Made by a program: the position numbers and the translations under genes. A DNA stretch of 64,000 nucleotides. Origin: Heliopora coerulea (Eukaryota; Cnidaria; Anthozoa; Scleralcyonacea; Helioporidae). Location of the stretch: the NCBI GenBank assembly GCA_030142905.1, contig JASJOG010000141.1:732501-796500 (forward strand), written 5' to 3'. The notes below the pieces were generated by a model. The model was given only the letters and a program-made list of their open reading frames with translations. It did not search any database and was not told where the DNA came from. This document shows positions 37,801 to 46,730 of this stretch, in pieces (the stretch's first letter is position 1; each line of letters begins with the position of its first letter).

Positions 37801-40800
37801 AACATGCTGAGAGCTTTGCGAGGCTCAAACTTCAGGATGATTGAGAGCGTACTGAGCCGCAGCAAAATTTTACTTGTTCATACGAAAATAAATTGTGTGT
37901 GAAGTTCGATTTGCTTGAACGTATTGTTTAAATACAGTAGAACCCCTCTAATCCGCGACCCCCCTTTATTCGCGAAAGGCCTTACTTCGCGATAGGGTCT
38001 TGGACTCCAAATGTTTTGACCAAAAACCAGCGTTCGCGCTGTTTGATGTTTTCTACTCTTTCTTTTGTATCAATTTGCATGTAAATGATCATTATTTATT
38101 GATTTGTTGTAAATAAAGTTCATATTTTGCAAAAAATGAGTTGTTCTTTGAAAAAAATTGTTGGAAACATGTGATCGATCGGCACTATATTCTGACCATA
38201 ACATCCAATATGGCGTCGTACACGACGTGAGGAAGGAGGGTTGTGAATTAAAATTCATGTGTGTTTGGCCATTATATGACCATTATATGTCTTGATGTGT
38301 TGAAATTTGGTTTTCAGACTAATTCGCGGACCGGGTCCGTGGACCCCGATGTCCGCGAATTAAAGGGATTCTACTGTACATGTTGTTTTCTTAGGTCATC
38401 ACAAGGTTAAAAGAGTACATCTATCCTTCGATCGACGGCAAGCAACTGGCTCGTCTTCTGTATTACTACATGTTGTTCTACGAATGTGTTCAAAAGGGAG
38501 AAACTACACATGATGTGAGTATGGCAATGTGGAGACAGCGATCTGGGCAGCAGGTGACATGCTGTGGGGTGAAATGGAGGAAAGTAGGTAGGGTTAGTGC
38601 GGGTGTGGTGATGGTATTGGGGATGAGAGGGTGGAAATAGCTGTCGAAGGTGACAAACTCAAACTTTTATGGATATGTACATAATATGAAACTTTGGTAT
38701 TTTTTGCCGTTTCTCGAAGTCTGTTTTAGGTTCTGGTCGCGTTTTGATCATTACGTTTTTCGTCCGTTGCAGTTCAAAGGTGATTCAGATCCTCAGACCC
38801 ACGTAAGACTTATTAAAAAAATCAAAGCAGCTTCGCCAGGTAGGACATCTGTTGCACAAATTTACCACCCACCTTAATAGATTGAGGCCCGGTTTACATG
38901 GAGGAAGGGTGACCCTCCAAAGGGTGTGACCCTTCTAGGTAAGCCAAAAGATAGCTCTTGTTAACATGATACAGGGTGACCTTTCTAGCAGGGGCAACTC
39001 TGCTAGTAGTTTGACCTCTGCGTGATCACTAAGGTTTCGTCCTTCCCAAAGATGTCATTTTCTTTGTTTCTAAAGTCGTTGATTGCGAGATAGTTCTCTC
39101 TTCATTGCAGCATTACTTGCCTAATATTTTCGCGCTGTTACAGGGAAACATGATCAGCCTCGGAGGCTTACCCTGCCCGATGCGTTGACATGGCTTAAGT
39201 AAACAAAAAGATAGCCCTGCCACCAGGGTTACCCTAGCAAGCTGGTAGGGTCACCCTACCCCCAGAGTCACTCTGGCGCGCATGTAAACGAAACGCACTA
39301 CGCCGTAACACTGTAGGTGACTAGGGGTGACCTTTGAAGAAGGGTGACCCTTCCTCCATGTAAACAGGCCCTGAGTGGCAAACTAGAAAGACTTTTTTTG
39401 GGTAACGTTGAGATCGGTACAATTGAAAATTTCATTGTCAAACACTACAGAGGAACGACGAAGCACCCGCTCTGACCACCAAATGTTTTTAGTTCGAAGG
39501 ACATTGTTGTAAGTGTCGTATACAACTGGTGATTCGAGGTAATTTTTACATTTACCAGTGGACACAATTTTTGTAATGAGCCTGTGCAATTTTTGGTGAC
39601 TTCTTTTCTAATTTCCCAGGGAAGCTTTTAGGAAAATTGTTGGAAGTTGAAAATATATGAATGTTGCGGATTAATCCTGCGCATGAGAGAGCTTGGAGTA
39701 TAACAGGCGTTGTACCGATGTCTATCATGCTCAAAACCCTCAGAAAATGTTTCTGAGCTCCAACTTCGATACATAATACAGAATTAGAATTAAGAAAATC
39801 TCTCTAAAATAAAAGTCAACTTGAACATAGAGTGATACTATTAAAACTTCTGGGCCGGGTCGTTCAGAGCACGATTAGCGCTTTTGCAAGATTACCAGCT
39901 AATCTGTTGCTTTGTTTTCGTTTATTTTGGTGCAAAAATATAATTCTGATTTCATAGGGAGGAAAAAAACATCAACCCCCCCCCCCCACACACTTTTTTA
40001 AACACCCGAAACCTGTGAAAGAAAATTCCAACTATTCTTAGAAGCGTGATCGGAAATTTCTCCACAAAATTTTCGCTAATCCTGCATTAAGCTAATCGCC
40101 TTTTAAACAACTGGGGCCAGGTCTTTGAGCCATACTCTCCTTGAGTCTTGTTGTATTCGAAAAGGAGGCACTTTCTTTTATTTTGTAGGTATTGATTACA
40201 AGAAGTTAATGGATGGCGACGATCCCTTAGAGGCTTTGCGACCTTATCTCGTGAGCACAAATGTCCACGTGTTTGCCAAAATGGCAAACAAAATCCGATT
40301 GAAGGTACTACCAAAACTAGAATGTACAAATGACTGAACCAATGGTTTCTTCTTTCGTCGGCTAATACATAAATTCAAAGATAGTTGGTAGTTAGATGAC
40401 AACTGCTTTTGTTTACGTAATTACTGTATACGGGACAAGTATTTAGACGAGAATGGTTCTACCTCGTTTGTCTTTAACTTTCTTTATTTCATTAAGGTAG
40501 CGGCTTTGTTTCGTATTGTCGTTGGCTTTTTAATATAAGTGTGTTTTCTTTTCCAAATTTCAGACCGGTCTTGTCCTTTCTCCAAGTAAAATTTTCAAAG
40601 CGTTCGCTGAGAAGGTTTTCTGGGAAGGCGAGGGAAAATTAGCAGGAAAGGAAGTAAGTGTTTGTGATGTTTGCAAGGGAGCAGCTTGTTAAGAGTACTG
40701 GGGGTACAGACCGAGGCGCAAATAGGCCTGAACCACTTTAATATAGAATCAAATTTTAAATAACTGTAATTTAATATGTGATGTTTACGATATATCACAG

Positions 40801-43800
40801 AGTGCTCAATACCTTAGGTCAATATTGAAACGTACCCTATCTGACACAGGTGGAAAAAACCATTATAATCTTTGCTTAGAGGAGAAGTTTTGCATTATGA
40901 ATGATGAATGAAGGCGATTGCTACATAAAAGGTCAGAAATACTTTCCAAATGCCGCCACCAAAACAAATTTATTCTTGCAAACATGAATCTCTTAGATTC
41001 TTGTAATTTCTGGTTTTATTTTCTTTTTATCTATAAATTTTGTTTATTATTTTACTGTTTTTTATTTGAATTTTCTCTGTTTTATCCGTTATAGGTGGAT
41101 TGGATTCATCGCTACGAAGTGGTTCACGGCTACCTTGAGCGTCTAAGTTTCCAAGATATGATAGATTTGATAGATTCCCTTACTTTCTCTGAAAAGGCTG
41201 TTGACACGCTAACACTGGACGTACGAGATGACATCATTAAGCGAGCACTGAAATTTTCTCGCCAGTTGATTGGTGGACAACGGAAAAAGTCCAAAAACGA
41301 TCAGTAAGTTGTTGGCGAGGTTAAGTGGGGTACGTCGTGTAATATCAGTGACGATTACGAGATGTGTGTGTGTATGTATGTGTGTGTGTGTGTGTGTATG
41401 TGTGCGTGTGTGCATGTATGTGTGTGTGTATGTGTGTGTGTATGTGTATGTGTGTGTGTATGTGTGTGTTTTTTTATTTGTATTTTTTCTGTTTTATGCG
41501 TTACATGGTAGTTTGCGTTAGGTGTGATGTCTCATCGTGATATGATTGGCTGTTTTCAGTTTTGTGATGTTATTTTGATCGTATGATGTCAACAGATGTA
41601 CTGTGGTATGATTATATGCCAGTTACGGTGCGCATAGGTGTGATCACGACGTCGCGCGGTGATATGGCTAGGATTACGTATATGTTACTGTGTGGTTTGG
41701 TTCGATGGGATGAGATTGGCTTTAATTTGATACAATTCTGGTGTCCCTGATATGATGTTATGGTTTATGTTGTGCTGTTGGATTAGTTTATGGTTTTTGT
41801 TATATTAAGTTTCGGCCAAATAGGTTCGTTATTTCAATCCACGTCAGTAGTTTAGTAATGTCAGATGATTATGTGAAATACTGAAGACGTGCGGCAGGGA
41901 CTTCTGACATTGTCGAAAATCCAAAAGGACAGTAGAGATGTTGAATGAATATTGAACGAAAATTTAAAGCTGTTCAAACTTTGTTCAGCTACTGTCAACT
42001 CAACTTCATTCAACTTCATTCAACACGGGCAGCCAAACGCGCTCAACATTTCAAATTCAACAACTATGAAAAATGTTGTACTTATATTTAATTCCATTAC
42101 CAAAAGTCATATATTAAAGCCAGGTTTAGTGTGAAGTTCAATCATGTCTTGTATTGTCAAAGGTTGGGGAGGCTGGGTTAGGTACGGAGGGACAGGGCAG
42201 AGCAGTGCTGAACTGCGTTTGAAAAGGATTGGCTTGACCGGACAAGGTTTGGTTAGGTTTGGTTTGGAAGAGCAGGGCTAGCCAGCAACGGGAAAGGCAT
42301 GGCTAAGCACGGCCCAGTTCGATATTCGTAGAACAGCGTGCAGTTCGTCTGCTGCCAGGTTTAGTGTGATGTTCGGTTGTGTCTAACCGTAGCAACAATA
42401 TCGTTTTATTATGTATCTTTACATAGAACTGAAGGTAGTGTTACGTTAACTGACGTCACTCAACATTTTGAGCAATCCCAGAAGCACTTGGCGTCCTTGG
42501 ATTGTGAAATTGTGACAAAATTATATGAATCGGACCAGGTGTGTAAAACAATAAAATATGAAAAAATAAATGAAAATCTAACTTGTAGGACATTCAAGCA
42601 ATCTCAAAGACAAACCAGTTTTATTTTGATTTCCAGTTGAATGCCAGGTCTGTGAATCATTGTTGAAATGTAAATGGCCTGATAATTTTAACTGAAAGTT
42701 ATTTCCTTATATCTTTCGTACTTGAGTTTTTCAGGGTTTTGTACTATGTAAATAAGGTATATGATAGCCTCAAACCAGTAAAGTAGCCTTGTGACGAATC
42801 TAAAGTCATGTATGTCTTCAAAATTATCGACTGAAACCATTTGAAACGTCAGGCATGGGCATCGACCACTGGACTTAATTATTTTATTTTAGCAATTCTG
42901 GGGTCTGGAAACCAGTCGGTTGCTGTAGATACCAGGTAAGTCGAACCGTGCTGGTGGTCGGTATCCAAATGTGTTTCAATGGATAATTTTGAGTAAATAG
43001 TTGATATTAGACTTCTCACAATGCTGTTTCAATAACACGTGAACGAAAACCGATGTTGAAGAACTGTTAGTAGAGTTCTTTATTTCTGTAGCGTCCCTTC
43101 TAAAAAAGCAAAATCATTTTGAGGATATATGCAGTTTAAGGTTACAGTGCTACCTGTCTGTTCCCTGTAGTACAGTCGTGTAGTTGTTATATATTATCTC
43201 TTTCCCGGAAGGACTAGTCTTCTGACATTTTGCTCTGGCTAACGCCAACTAATGCACTATTCATGGGCTTTTCTCTTGCAGGATGAGCATGTACATTACG
43301 CCAGACTTTATGATCTTTCTCGATCGGAGCCGAAGAAAATCAAAGAACTTTGTGCACAAGTGTTGTGCAATGGCGATTCATTACAGATAGTCGAAGATAT
43401 TTTAGATCTGTCAAACCAGCAGTGTGGTCATGGTTTGAAAACCAAAGACGTACTGAAGGAATCGCTGAGGATTTTATTGAAAACGTACAGGTATAGTTAG
43501 GCTGATTTTGTGTACCGTGATTTAAGTGGTGTGGTGTGTACTGTGTGGTGAGGATCTGTACACTTTCGTTTGGCGTGGGGAGGGGCCTTTTAGTGAAGTG
43601 TCTCATGGTGAAGTATAGTATAGCATGGTATGCTTTGTTGATCCAGTGTGTTGTGGTGTGTTCTTGTGATGTGATGTGGTAGGATATAGTATGGTATGGT
43701 ATAATATGGTGTGCTCAGGTATGGTATGACAGCATAGTATGGAGTGGTACGGTACGGTGTGTTATATTATGGTGTGGTGTGGTGTGTTATGGTGTGGCAT

Positions 43801-46730
43801 GGTATGGTATGGTACAGTACACTATGAAGTGATATAGCTTAATGCGGTATGGTGTGATGAGATGTTGTGGTGTGATGGGATGTTGTAGTGTGATGGGATG
43901 TTGTGGTGTGATATCGCGTGATATGATGACACCTGAAATTTCGGAATCTGATGGATGATATAGTGTGATTTGGTATGTTATGCTGGGCTATAGTTTTCTA
44001 TTTAATCACACATCCAATGGGTTGTATTTCTTATATAACTGCGTCTCGGTGAAGAAAGGTTGAGAGCCTTTGAGGAATATTGTATCCAGGAGAAAGTTGT
44101 AGTGGTACGCTATGTCGTTTCACATCCTGTGAGAAGTATTATTGTTAACTTTGACAGATCAGTAAATAATATCCAAGTCAAATGTAGGTATCAATGTTTG
44201 TTAGTCACATGGATGTAGCCTAGTTATGTATGTTCGACGATCTGAACAGCACTTCGGCATCGCTTTTTCTTTGACAGTCACCCGGATGAACGACCACCTT
44301 ATCTTCCTGGAGATGTCTCACCATTAGATCTTTTAAAACGTTTTCTGGACACTTCACAACACCGCACGGAGGGATCAGCCGCAAAAAATCTTATAAAAGA
44401 CGAAGATATTCTCGAAGAGGTTCGACCGTTCTGCGCTGATGATACAGTGCCACCTGAAGTGAAACCAGAAGTACTTCAACTGTTGGAGAAGTTTATCCAC
44501 TTGACTGGTGAAGACCGGATACTGTTGCTGTACCATCAGACTAATGCAATAGTTCGTAGTCATTGGGATATCACTGTAAGTTTGTAATGAAACACTATTT
44601 TGAGACTTCATCCATTAGGTTTTATGTAACTCGAGAATATAGTGACTTAAACTAATCCATGTTTTGAGAATGATTATGAATTAACCCATTCATTGTTTCC
44701 ACGTTCTAAATAATGGACATGCAGTTTCTTTTCTTCGGATTTTATGCTTTATAAACGAGTTTAAGAAGAGAAAATCAAGGTGGAAGTTGGACACCAAGGC
44801 GAAACGCGCTTCACGCTCTTGAATTTTTTGCGTTAGGTCTTCATTAAGGACTTTACTTCCATGGTTATATTATACGACAGTAGTTAGAAATGTATTAACC
44901 TGCCTAAAACTGTATTGCTATTTCATTCCGAATTTTCAGCTAAAAACTGAAGACGTGGAATCAAATGAGAAACGCCTGGATTTGTTCACGAGGGTTTTTA
45001 ATCAGACTGTCACTCACAAACAAACTTTATCTCTGGCTTCCTTGCTGGAGATTTGGCCACCATTGGAAGACAGACGTGGTGGTGAAAGTGCTTGGTATTT
45101 AGTGCTCACGAAGTTGATTACTGATGCTCAAGATGGGATGTCTGTGGTAAAATTAGTAAGAGAGGAAGAGAATAACATTGATCTGGATAAAAAGGTTTCG
45201 AAGTATACTTTGTTTTTACTTGTGCGGTAATTTTAATACACCAGAAAATTTTTATAACTTTGCGAGCTTTCGTGGTGTTCACTTAAGGCCTCGTACAGCA
45301 ATAAAGAAAGTAAGTTGAAGAAACGATGAAGTGGTCAATCCACGAGACGAAAGTTCCTAAGCTATAAATTTACGTGGGGTACCTATAATATATATTCAAC
45401 TTTTATCGATTTTTACCATTCAGAGTCTTAAAGATTTAGTGTTTGTTTTTGCTTTCAAGTTTTCATTTGTCGTTTGCCATTGTTGTCATATACTTAAATT
45501 TTTTGTCTTGTTTACTTTCTCTAGGACTGTCAGCGAATCCTGGACGCCCTTTTTCAAAACAGCAACCGTCTATTGGCTTTCAAGTTTGGACTTCTCCTGG
45601 GAGACCACGAAATGTTTCAACTCATTGTAAACGAAATGAAGGAGGTGCAGGTTTGTAATGTAATACTACTTCTATGATAGTTTCCGTAGAAAATGCTCGA
45701 TTGAGCTTTTTTTTCCTCGACTTCCTTATTCTATCAAACAAAAAACTGAATTTCTAATGAACAATTGGTATCGGAGGACAATCCACGCCGTTTTCCGTGA
45801 TTGTAAGCACCCTTTCAAACAAGCCTAATTTTGAAAATGAAAAGAACTGTCCAGCATAAAAGCTTAAGAAGAGCCATTGATTCGTGCGCATGAGAGTAAT
45901 TACATAGTATTTAATTCGATCGTACCTTTCGTTGTGAACATCACAACATCATCATTTGTATTTGTAATATAACTATAGCCTTGGGCATTATTAGTTATCT
46001 GTGATGTCGACAACGAAACGTTAGATCTCATCAAATCTTTTGTACTTTCTCTCCCGAGTACGAATCAATGGCTCTTCTTAAACTTTTACGCTGGGCACTT
46101 CATTTTCAAGCTACGCTTTCCGCTTGGTAAATCTGTTGCTGATGTTTTCAAGATGCCTAATTTTGCATTTATTTAAAATTTTAAATTTCCATAGGAAAGC
46201 CATTTCATCGACCTTAAATATTCGAAAGTTTTCTTGAACTCAAAGATGGTCGTCGAGGTTTACCCGACGTTTTAGAAATATTGTGTACGCCCCAGTGAAA
46301 AGCTAACCTTTGAGAACTGTAAATCCGTGATTATCGTTGGTGCAGTAGTTGTTCTGAGCATTAATTCCCATCATGATGAATTTTTTTGTTGTGATTCCGA
46401 CTTCCCAGTAACCATGTTTTTGTTCTTTCACAGCCTGACCAGAAGACTTGTGATAACGAACTTCTTGAACTAATTTTCAAACGCAGACTATCTTCGCACA
46501 TAGTTCATACTCATTTCTTCTCCGTTTACGTGAAGTACATGTTGCAGGACGAAACCTCCGCGGGTAGCTCGCGCGAATCCCGCGTTAACCAGGTGATCAA
46601 TGACCTACACGTAGCCGGATTTACTGTTGAAGCTGCTTCCATAAGAACGTCATTGGAAAACTTGCACCCCGCATTGCGAACTTTTGACACAACACTTGGT
46701 GCGTTCTTTAAGTGGATGGCCAACAGCTGA
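4373..46730 (+). CDS. NBAS: NBAS (neuroblastoma-amplified sequence), complete, 63 exons
   Basis: NBAS is the large Sec39-family subunit of the NRZ (NBAS-RINT1-ZW10) tether at the ER, which captures Golgi-derived COPI vesicles. In animals it also takes part in nonsense-mediated decay. I rebuilt the whole frame by matching conserved blocks and requiring GT-AG junctions with compatible phases. The exons total 6972 nt, exactly 2324 codons including TGA, giving about 2323 residues (human 2371). The start ATG at 4373 sits in AACATGG and is followed by [20 protein letters not shown], matching the human N-terminus. The order is a WD40-like Nbas N-domain (about 50-460), an acidic linker, a Sec39 domain (about 725-1345) and a helical C-terminus. 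No frameshift or internal stop was found. A possible ATTAAA signal lies at about 46782. Exon coordinates are in the segment entries. Confidence 0.95.
6690..6810 (+). repeat. Palindrome-core repeat family P, intronic copy
   Basis: Contains CTGGCTAATGCCAG followed by GATTTTACTCATCA and, further on, AAAGGGTTAA. The same core recurs at 22232-22295, 29295-29390 (reverse), 46925-46990 (reverse), 62930-63035 and 63385-63468. Confidence 0.6.
7161..7302. repeat. Fold-back repeat, 142 bp inverted repeat in NBAS intron 8
   Basis: Near-perfect palindrome. The arms read ACTTTAATAAAGTTGGAAGA and its complement at 7283-7302, then GTTTCACGTGTCTACAACAC opposite GTGTTGTAGACATGTGAAAC. On the minus strand the tip contains CTGATGA, a CGTGT/ACACG stem and GAAAC, resembling a hammerhead core. 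Confidence 0.75.
7394..7690 (+). repeat. Interspersed repeat family B, copy 1
   Basis: About 300 bp, shared with 15451-15768 and 49408-49660. Common parts are AAATTCAT...TTCATGAGGAAA, a central CACAAATTAGCTTATTA-like stretch and an end reading TTTTAAATCCAGTGATAAAG then CACTCCTGTT. The start resembles family A. Confidence 0.65.
7690..7925. repeat. (AC)n/(AT)n/(GTAT)n microsatellite
   Basis: Simple-sequence run of AC then AT and GTATAT units in NBAS intron 8. The long open frames on both strands here, coding Y/I/H, are repeat artefacts. Confidence 0.95.
8276..12362 (+). CDS. NBAS: NBAS exons 9-15: WD40-like N-domain
   Basis: Exons: 8276-8373, 8854-8910, 10011-10156, 10727-10824, 11930-11989, 12075-12203, 12299-12362 (residues 173-389). 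Blocks include [73 protein letters not shown] and [12 protein letters not shown]. Exon 15 ([20 protein letters not shown]) is less conserved but fits the human spacing. Intron 12 (10825-11929) holds the 15-bp minisatellite. Confidence 0.88.
8911..10010. other. NBAS intron 10, nothing recognisable
   Basis: About 1.1 kb between phase-compatible exons, with only short open frames and no clear repeat or RNA gene. Confidence 0.5.
10985..11830. repeat. 15-bp GT-rich minisatellite in NBAS intron 12
   Basis: A homogeneous block of about 22 copies of TGGTGTGGTGTGTTT (10995-11335) is followed by about 30 diverged 15-bp units such as TGGGTTGTGGTGCGG. The unit length is a multiple of three and holds no stop codon, so frames stay open across it (GVVCF repeats on +, THHTK repeats on -). 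These are not genes. Confidence 0.95.
13083..16643 (+). CDS. NBAS: NBAS exons 16-22: end of the propeller, acidic linker
   Basis: Exons: 13083-13129, 13574-13629, 13876-13966, 14094-14228, 14706-14761, 15131-15200, 16518-16643 (residues 390-583). Blocks include [35 protein letters not shown], an acidic [10 protein letters not shown] run matching the human acidic insert, [24 protein letters not shown] and [15 protein letters not shown]. Exon 18 must use the TTTAG acceptor at 13875. The nearer TTGCAG would break the frame. Confidence 0.88.
13173..13507. mobile_element. MITE with TTACATG-type terminal inverted repeats, copy 1
   Basis: The ends are ACTTAAAGGGTGTTTATATG and the complement of CATGTAAACACCACTTTAGT. 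The 335-bp interior has no coding capacity. It lies in NBAS intron 16. It resembles 16184-16470 and 38886-39371 in end structure. Confidence 0.6.
13738..13835. repeat. (CCTT)n microsatellite
   Basis: Tetranucleotide array in NBAS intron 17; the EGRK and PSFL open frames over it are artefacts. Confidence 0.95.
15451..15768 (+). repeat. Interspersed repeat family B, copy 2
   Basis: In NBAS intron 21. Starts TTCTAAAATTCATAAAG and ends GATAAAGCACTCCTGTTCGG. It is longer than copy 1 because GAATTTTATAAGACA is internally duplicated. Confidence 0.65.
16184..16470. mobile_element. MITE with TTACATG-type ends, copy 2
   Basis: The ends are AGAGGCTGATTATATGGAGA and the complement of TCTCATGTAATCAGCTCTT. 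Internal sub-repeats of TTTCAGCCCGGGCTGAAA are palindromic. It lies just before NBAS exon 22. Confidence 0.55.
16644..17938. other. NBAS intron 22
   Basis: About 1.3 kb. It has a direct duplication: GACCCCTGTTAAAACGTTCT at about 17152 resembles GAAACCCCTGTTAAAGTGTT at about 17000, each next to a CTCGATAAAC copy. It also holds a hammerhead-like motif on the minus strand at 17824-17855. Confidence 0.5.
17939..22965 (+). CDS. NBAS: NBAS exons 23-31: start of the Sec39 domain
   Basis: Exons: 17939-18189, 18487-18670, 20301-20437, 20522-20680, 21134-21209, 21297-21347, 21795-21848, 22479-22559, 22840-22965 (residues 584-956). Blocks include [75 protein letters not shown] and [15 protein letters not shown]. 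The Sec39 domain, which contacts the other NRZ subunits, starts near residue 725 with exon 25. Confidence 0.92.
18913..19198. repeat. Fold-back repeat family A, copy 2
   Basis: Same layout as 1301-1575: start ATCTCAAACTCATTTG, then a hairpin ending in CTTCTCGTGTATGATA. It lies in NBAS intron 24. Confidence 0.7.
20765..21075. repeat. (CCTT)n-rich polypyrimidine tract
   Basis: About 310 bp of CCTT/CTTT units in NBAS intron 26, close upstream of the exon 27 acceptor. All open frames here (PSFL or EGRK) are repeat artefacts. Confidence 0.95.
22020..22295 (+). repeat. SINE-like repeat followed by a family P copy
   Basis: 22020-22160 resembles 35040-35125 and 35600-35745: GGTTGGTAATCGAACTC, then AGGAGTTACAATTTTC and TTGGGTCTTAAAAT. 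The CGAACTC/GGTTC-like box suggests a tRNA-derived promoter. At 22232-22295 the family P core is degraded (CTAACGTCAGACGATTTTAC). Confidence 0.45.
23226..31271 (+). CDS. NBAS: NBAS exons 32-44: Sec39 domain, continued
   Basis: Exons: 23226-23273, 23785-23858, 23940-23999, 24111-24173, 25075-25138, 25701-25759, 27063-27165, 27244-27443, 29432-29544, 29644-29723, 30564-30739, 31067-31108, 31184-31271 (residues 957-1346). Blocks include [104 protein letters not shown] and [18 protein letters not shown]. Several introns here are the largest of the gene and are full of repeats. Confidence 0.9.
24174..25074. other. NBAS intron 35: purine-rich tract and telomere-like bit
   Basis: 24190-24480 is a degenerate GACAGA/GACAAAC-rich tract. 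CCTAACCCTAACCCTGG near 24545 is a short interstitial telomere-like stretch. The rest is not recognised. Confidence 0.5.
25205..25630 (-). repeat. tRNA-derived SINE-like repeat with an inverted second copy
   Basis: On the minus strand, TGGTAGCTCAATGGTTAGAG (A box) and GGATTCGATCCCCGTC (B box) lie in a tRNA-like body at 25265-25340. The flanking unit TTTTGGAAATGTGGGAGC then TTGGAGATATCTTGAATGAT occurs at 25430 and inverted at 25560-25620, forming a large fold-back. It lies in NBAS intron 36. The body is not a functional tRNA gene. Confidence 0.65.
26743..26968. mobile_element. Fold-back element family H, copy 1, with 14-bp target-site duplication
   Basis: An inverted repeat (GGGATTCTCGCTTGCCACA opposite TGTGGCAAGCGAGAATCCC) plus a short unpaired tail ending GCTGGACCAGC. 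It is flanked on both sides by ATTTATTCACAAAT (26729-26742 and 26969-26982). A second copy is at 53609-53858. The tip carries GAGGATAGAATATTTTTATC arms around a GGGCC(T)TT stem. It lies in NBAS intron 37. Confidence 0.85.
27987..28777. mobile_element. Possible non-autonomous DNA element in NBAS intron 39
   Basis: Inverted ATTATATCACCATTGG (27987) and CCAATGGTGATATAA (28764) bracket about 790 bp without coding sequence. It includes a 40-bp tandem repeat (28041-28131), with TTATCAACCTCATAAAnTTA and TTCATGAGGTTGAT in each unit. No target duplication was confirmed. Confidence 0.4.
28950..28976. repeat. (TTTA)n microsatellite
   Basis: Seven TTTA units just before the 29010-29200 palindrome. Confidence 0.9.
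29010..29200. repeat. 191-bp near-perfect palindrome in NBAS intron 39
   Basis: GTTTGTGGAAGTTGATCGTC at 29010 is mirrored exactly at 29181-29200, with only a loop of about 9 bases (CTCTGAAGA) in the middle. Both strands therefore encode the same open frame ([13 protein letters not shown]), which is an artefact of the symmetry. The arm includes GTCGAAACGTC. Confidence 0.9.
29295..29390 (-). repeat. Palindrome-core repeat family P, reverse copy
   Basis: Reads CTTGACGAGTAAAATTGTCT on the plus strand, then GCCGTTAACCAGAGTAAAAT, the reverse of the family pattern seen near 63400. Confidence 0.5.
30048..30180 (+). repeat. tRNA-derived SINE-like repeat, partial copy
   Basis: GGATCTCACTTGCACGCCAT, then CAGAAGGTTACAGCCTCGAT and CCCCGTTTGGGCTCAGAAA, ending in the GAGCTCGACAAACGTT tail shared with 25205-25630 and 33432-33960. 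The A-box half is degraded. Confidence 0.5.
31492..31640. repeat. (GTCC)n-type microsatellite
   Basis: Degenerate GTCCGTCCGTC array in NBAS intron 44; the PSVRPS-type open frames are artefacts. Confidence 0.85.
31842..38839 (+). CDS. NBAS: NBAS exons 45-54: central helical region
   Basis: Exons: 31842-31898, 32067-32291, 32656-32782, 32995-33071, 34265-34559, 36157-36223, 36399-36509, 37243-37318, 38395-38514, 38773-38839 (residues 1347-1753). Blocks include [99 protein letters not shown] and [16 protein letters not shown]. All match the human order. Confidence 0.92.
33432..33960. repeat. Two tRNA-derived SINE-like repeats in inverted orientation
   Basis: 33432-33665 (minus) and 33770-33960 (plus) are copies of the SINE-like family, facing each other around a spacer of about 100 bp. 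The plus copy shows GGCAGCTCATTGGTTGAAC (A box) and GCGTTCGATCCCCGTC (B box). The spacer has a further GGGTTCGAATCC B-box-like motif at about 33730. In NBAS intron 48. Confidence 0.65.
34560..36156. other. NBAS intron 49 with SINE-like and composite repeats
   Basis: Contains TTAGGG-like degenerate sequence (34850-34890), SINE-like parts at 35040-35125 and 35600-35745, and between them a separate insert (35126-35425) beginning GTAAAGTAAAGGTAAAGTAC. The arrangement suggests a repeat inserted into an older one. Confidence 0.4.
36751..37152 (+). other. Unrecognised 133-codon open frame inside NBAS intron 51
   Basis: The longest non-repetitive orphan frame within an NBAS intron. It includes [18 protein letters not shown] and ends [14 protein letters not shown] recognise no domain, promoter or splice partner. 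It may be chance or a transposon scrap. Confidence 0.15.
37935..38376. mobile_element. pogo/Tigger-like MITE
   Basis: The ends are CAGTAGAACCCCTCTAATCC and the complement of GGGATTCTACTG, flanked by TA on both sides (37933-37934 and 38377-38378). CAGTARAA-type ends with a TA duplication are typical of pogo-group Tc1/mariner elements. The 442-bp interior has no transposase. In NBAS intron 52. Confidence 0.8.
38886..39371. mobile_element. MITE with TTTACATGG-containing terminal inverted repeats
   Basis: The left end GGCCCGGTTTACATGGAGGA and the right end (complement of TCCTCCATGTAAACAGGCCC) enclose about 486 bp with repeated AGGGTGACCCT-like palindromes. In NBAS intron 54. Its end structure groups it with 13173-13507 and 16184-16470. 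Confidence 0.65.
40189..46730 (+). CDS. NBAS: NBAS exons 55-63: C-terminal region and stop
   Basis: Exons: 40189-40304, 40564-40653, 41095-41303, 42427-42538, 43282-43490, 44278-44575, 44940-45194, 45525-45650, 46434-46730 (residues 1754-2323). Blocks include [90 protein letters not shown] and [15 protein letters not shown] before TGA at 46728-46730. The last exon matches the human C-terminus in position and pattern, so the gene is complete. Confidence 0.92.
41304..42426. other. NBAS intron 57
   Basis: Besides the TG tract it carries a direct repeat, GCCAGGTTTAGTGTGA followed by AGTTC/TGTTC, at about 42118 and 42356. A GGTTAGG/GGTTTGG-rich patch lies between them. No gene is seen. Confidence 0.45.
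41360..41475. repeat. (TG)n microsatellite
   Basis: TG/TATG repeats directly downstream of NBAS exon 57. Confidence 0.95.
43500..43930. repeat. Degenerate GGTAT/GGTGT-rich tract
   Basis: Low-complexity TATGGTATGGTGTG-like sequence in NBAS intron 59, without a strict period. Confidence 0.8.
45832..46118. repeat. Fold-back repeat in NBAS intron 62
   Basis: AAGAAGAGCCATTGATTCGT (45867) pairs with ACGAATCAATGGCTCTTCTT (46062), and the arms extend into GAAAATGAAAAG/CTTCATTTTC. The tip includes GTCGACAACGAAACGTTAGA. Confidence 0.7.
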
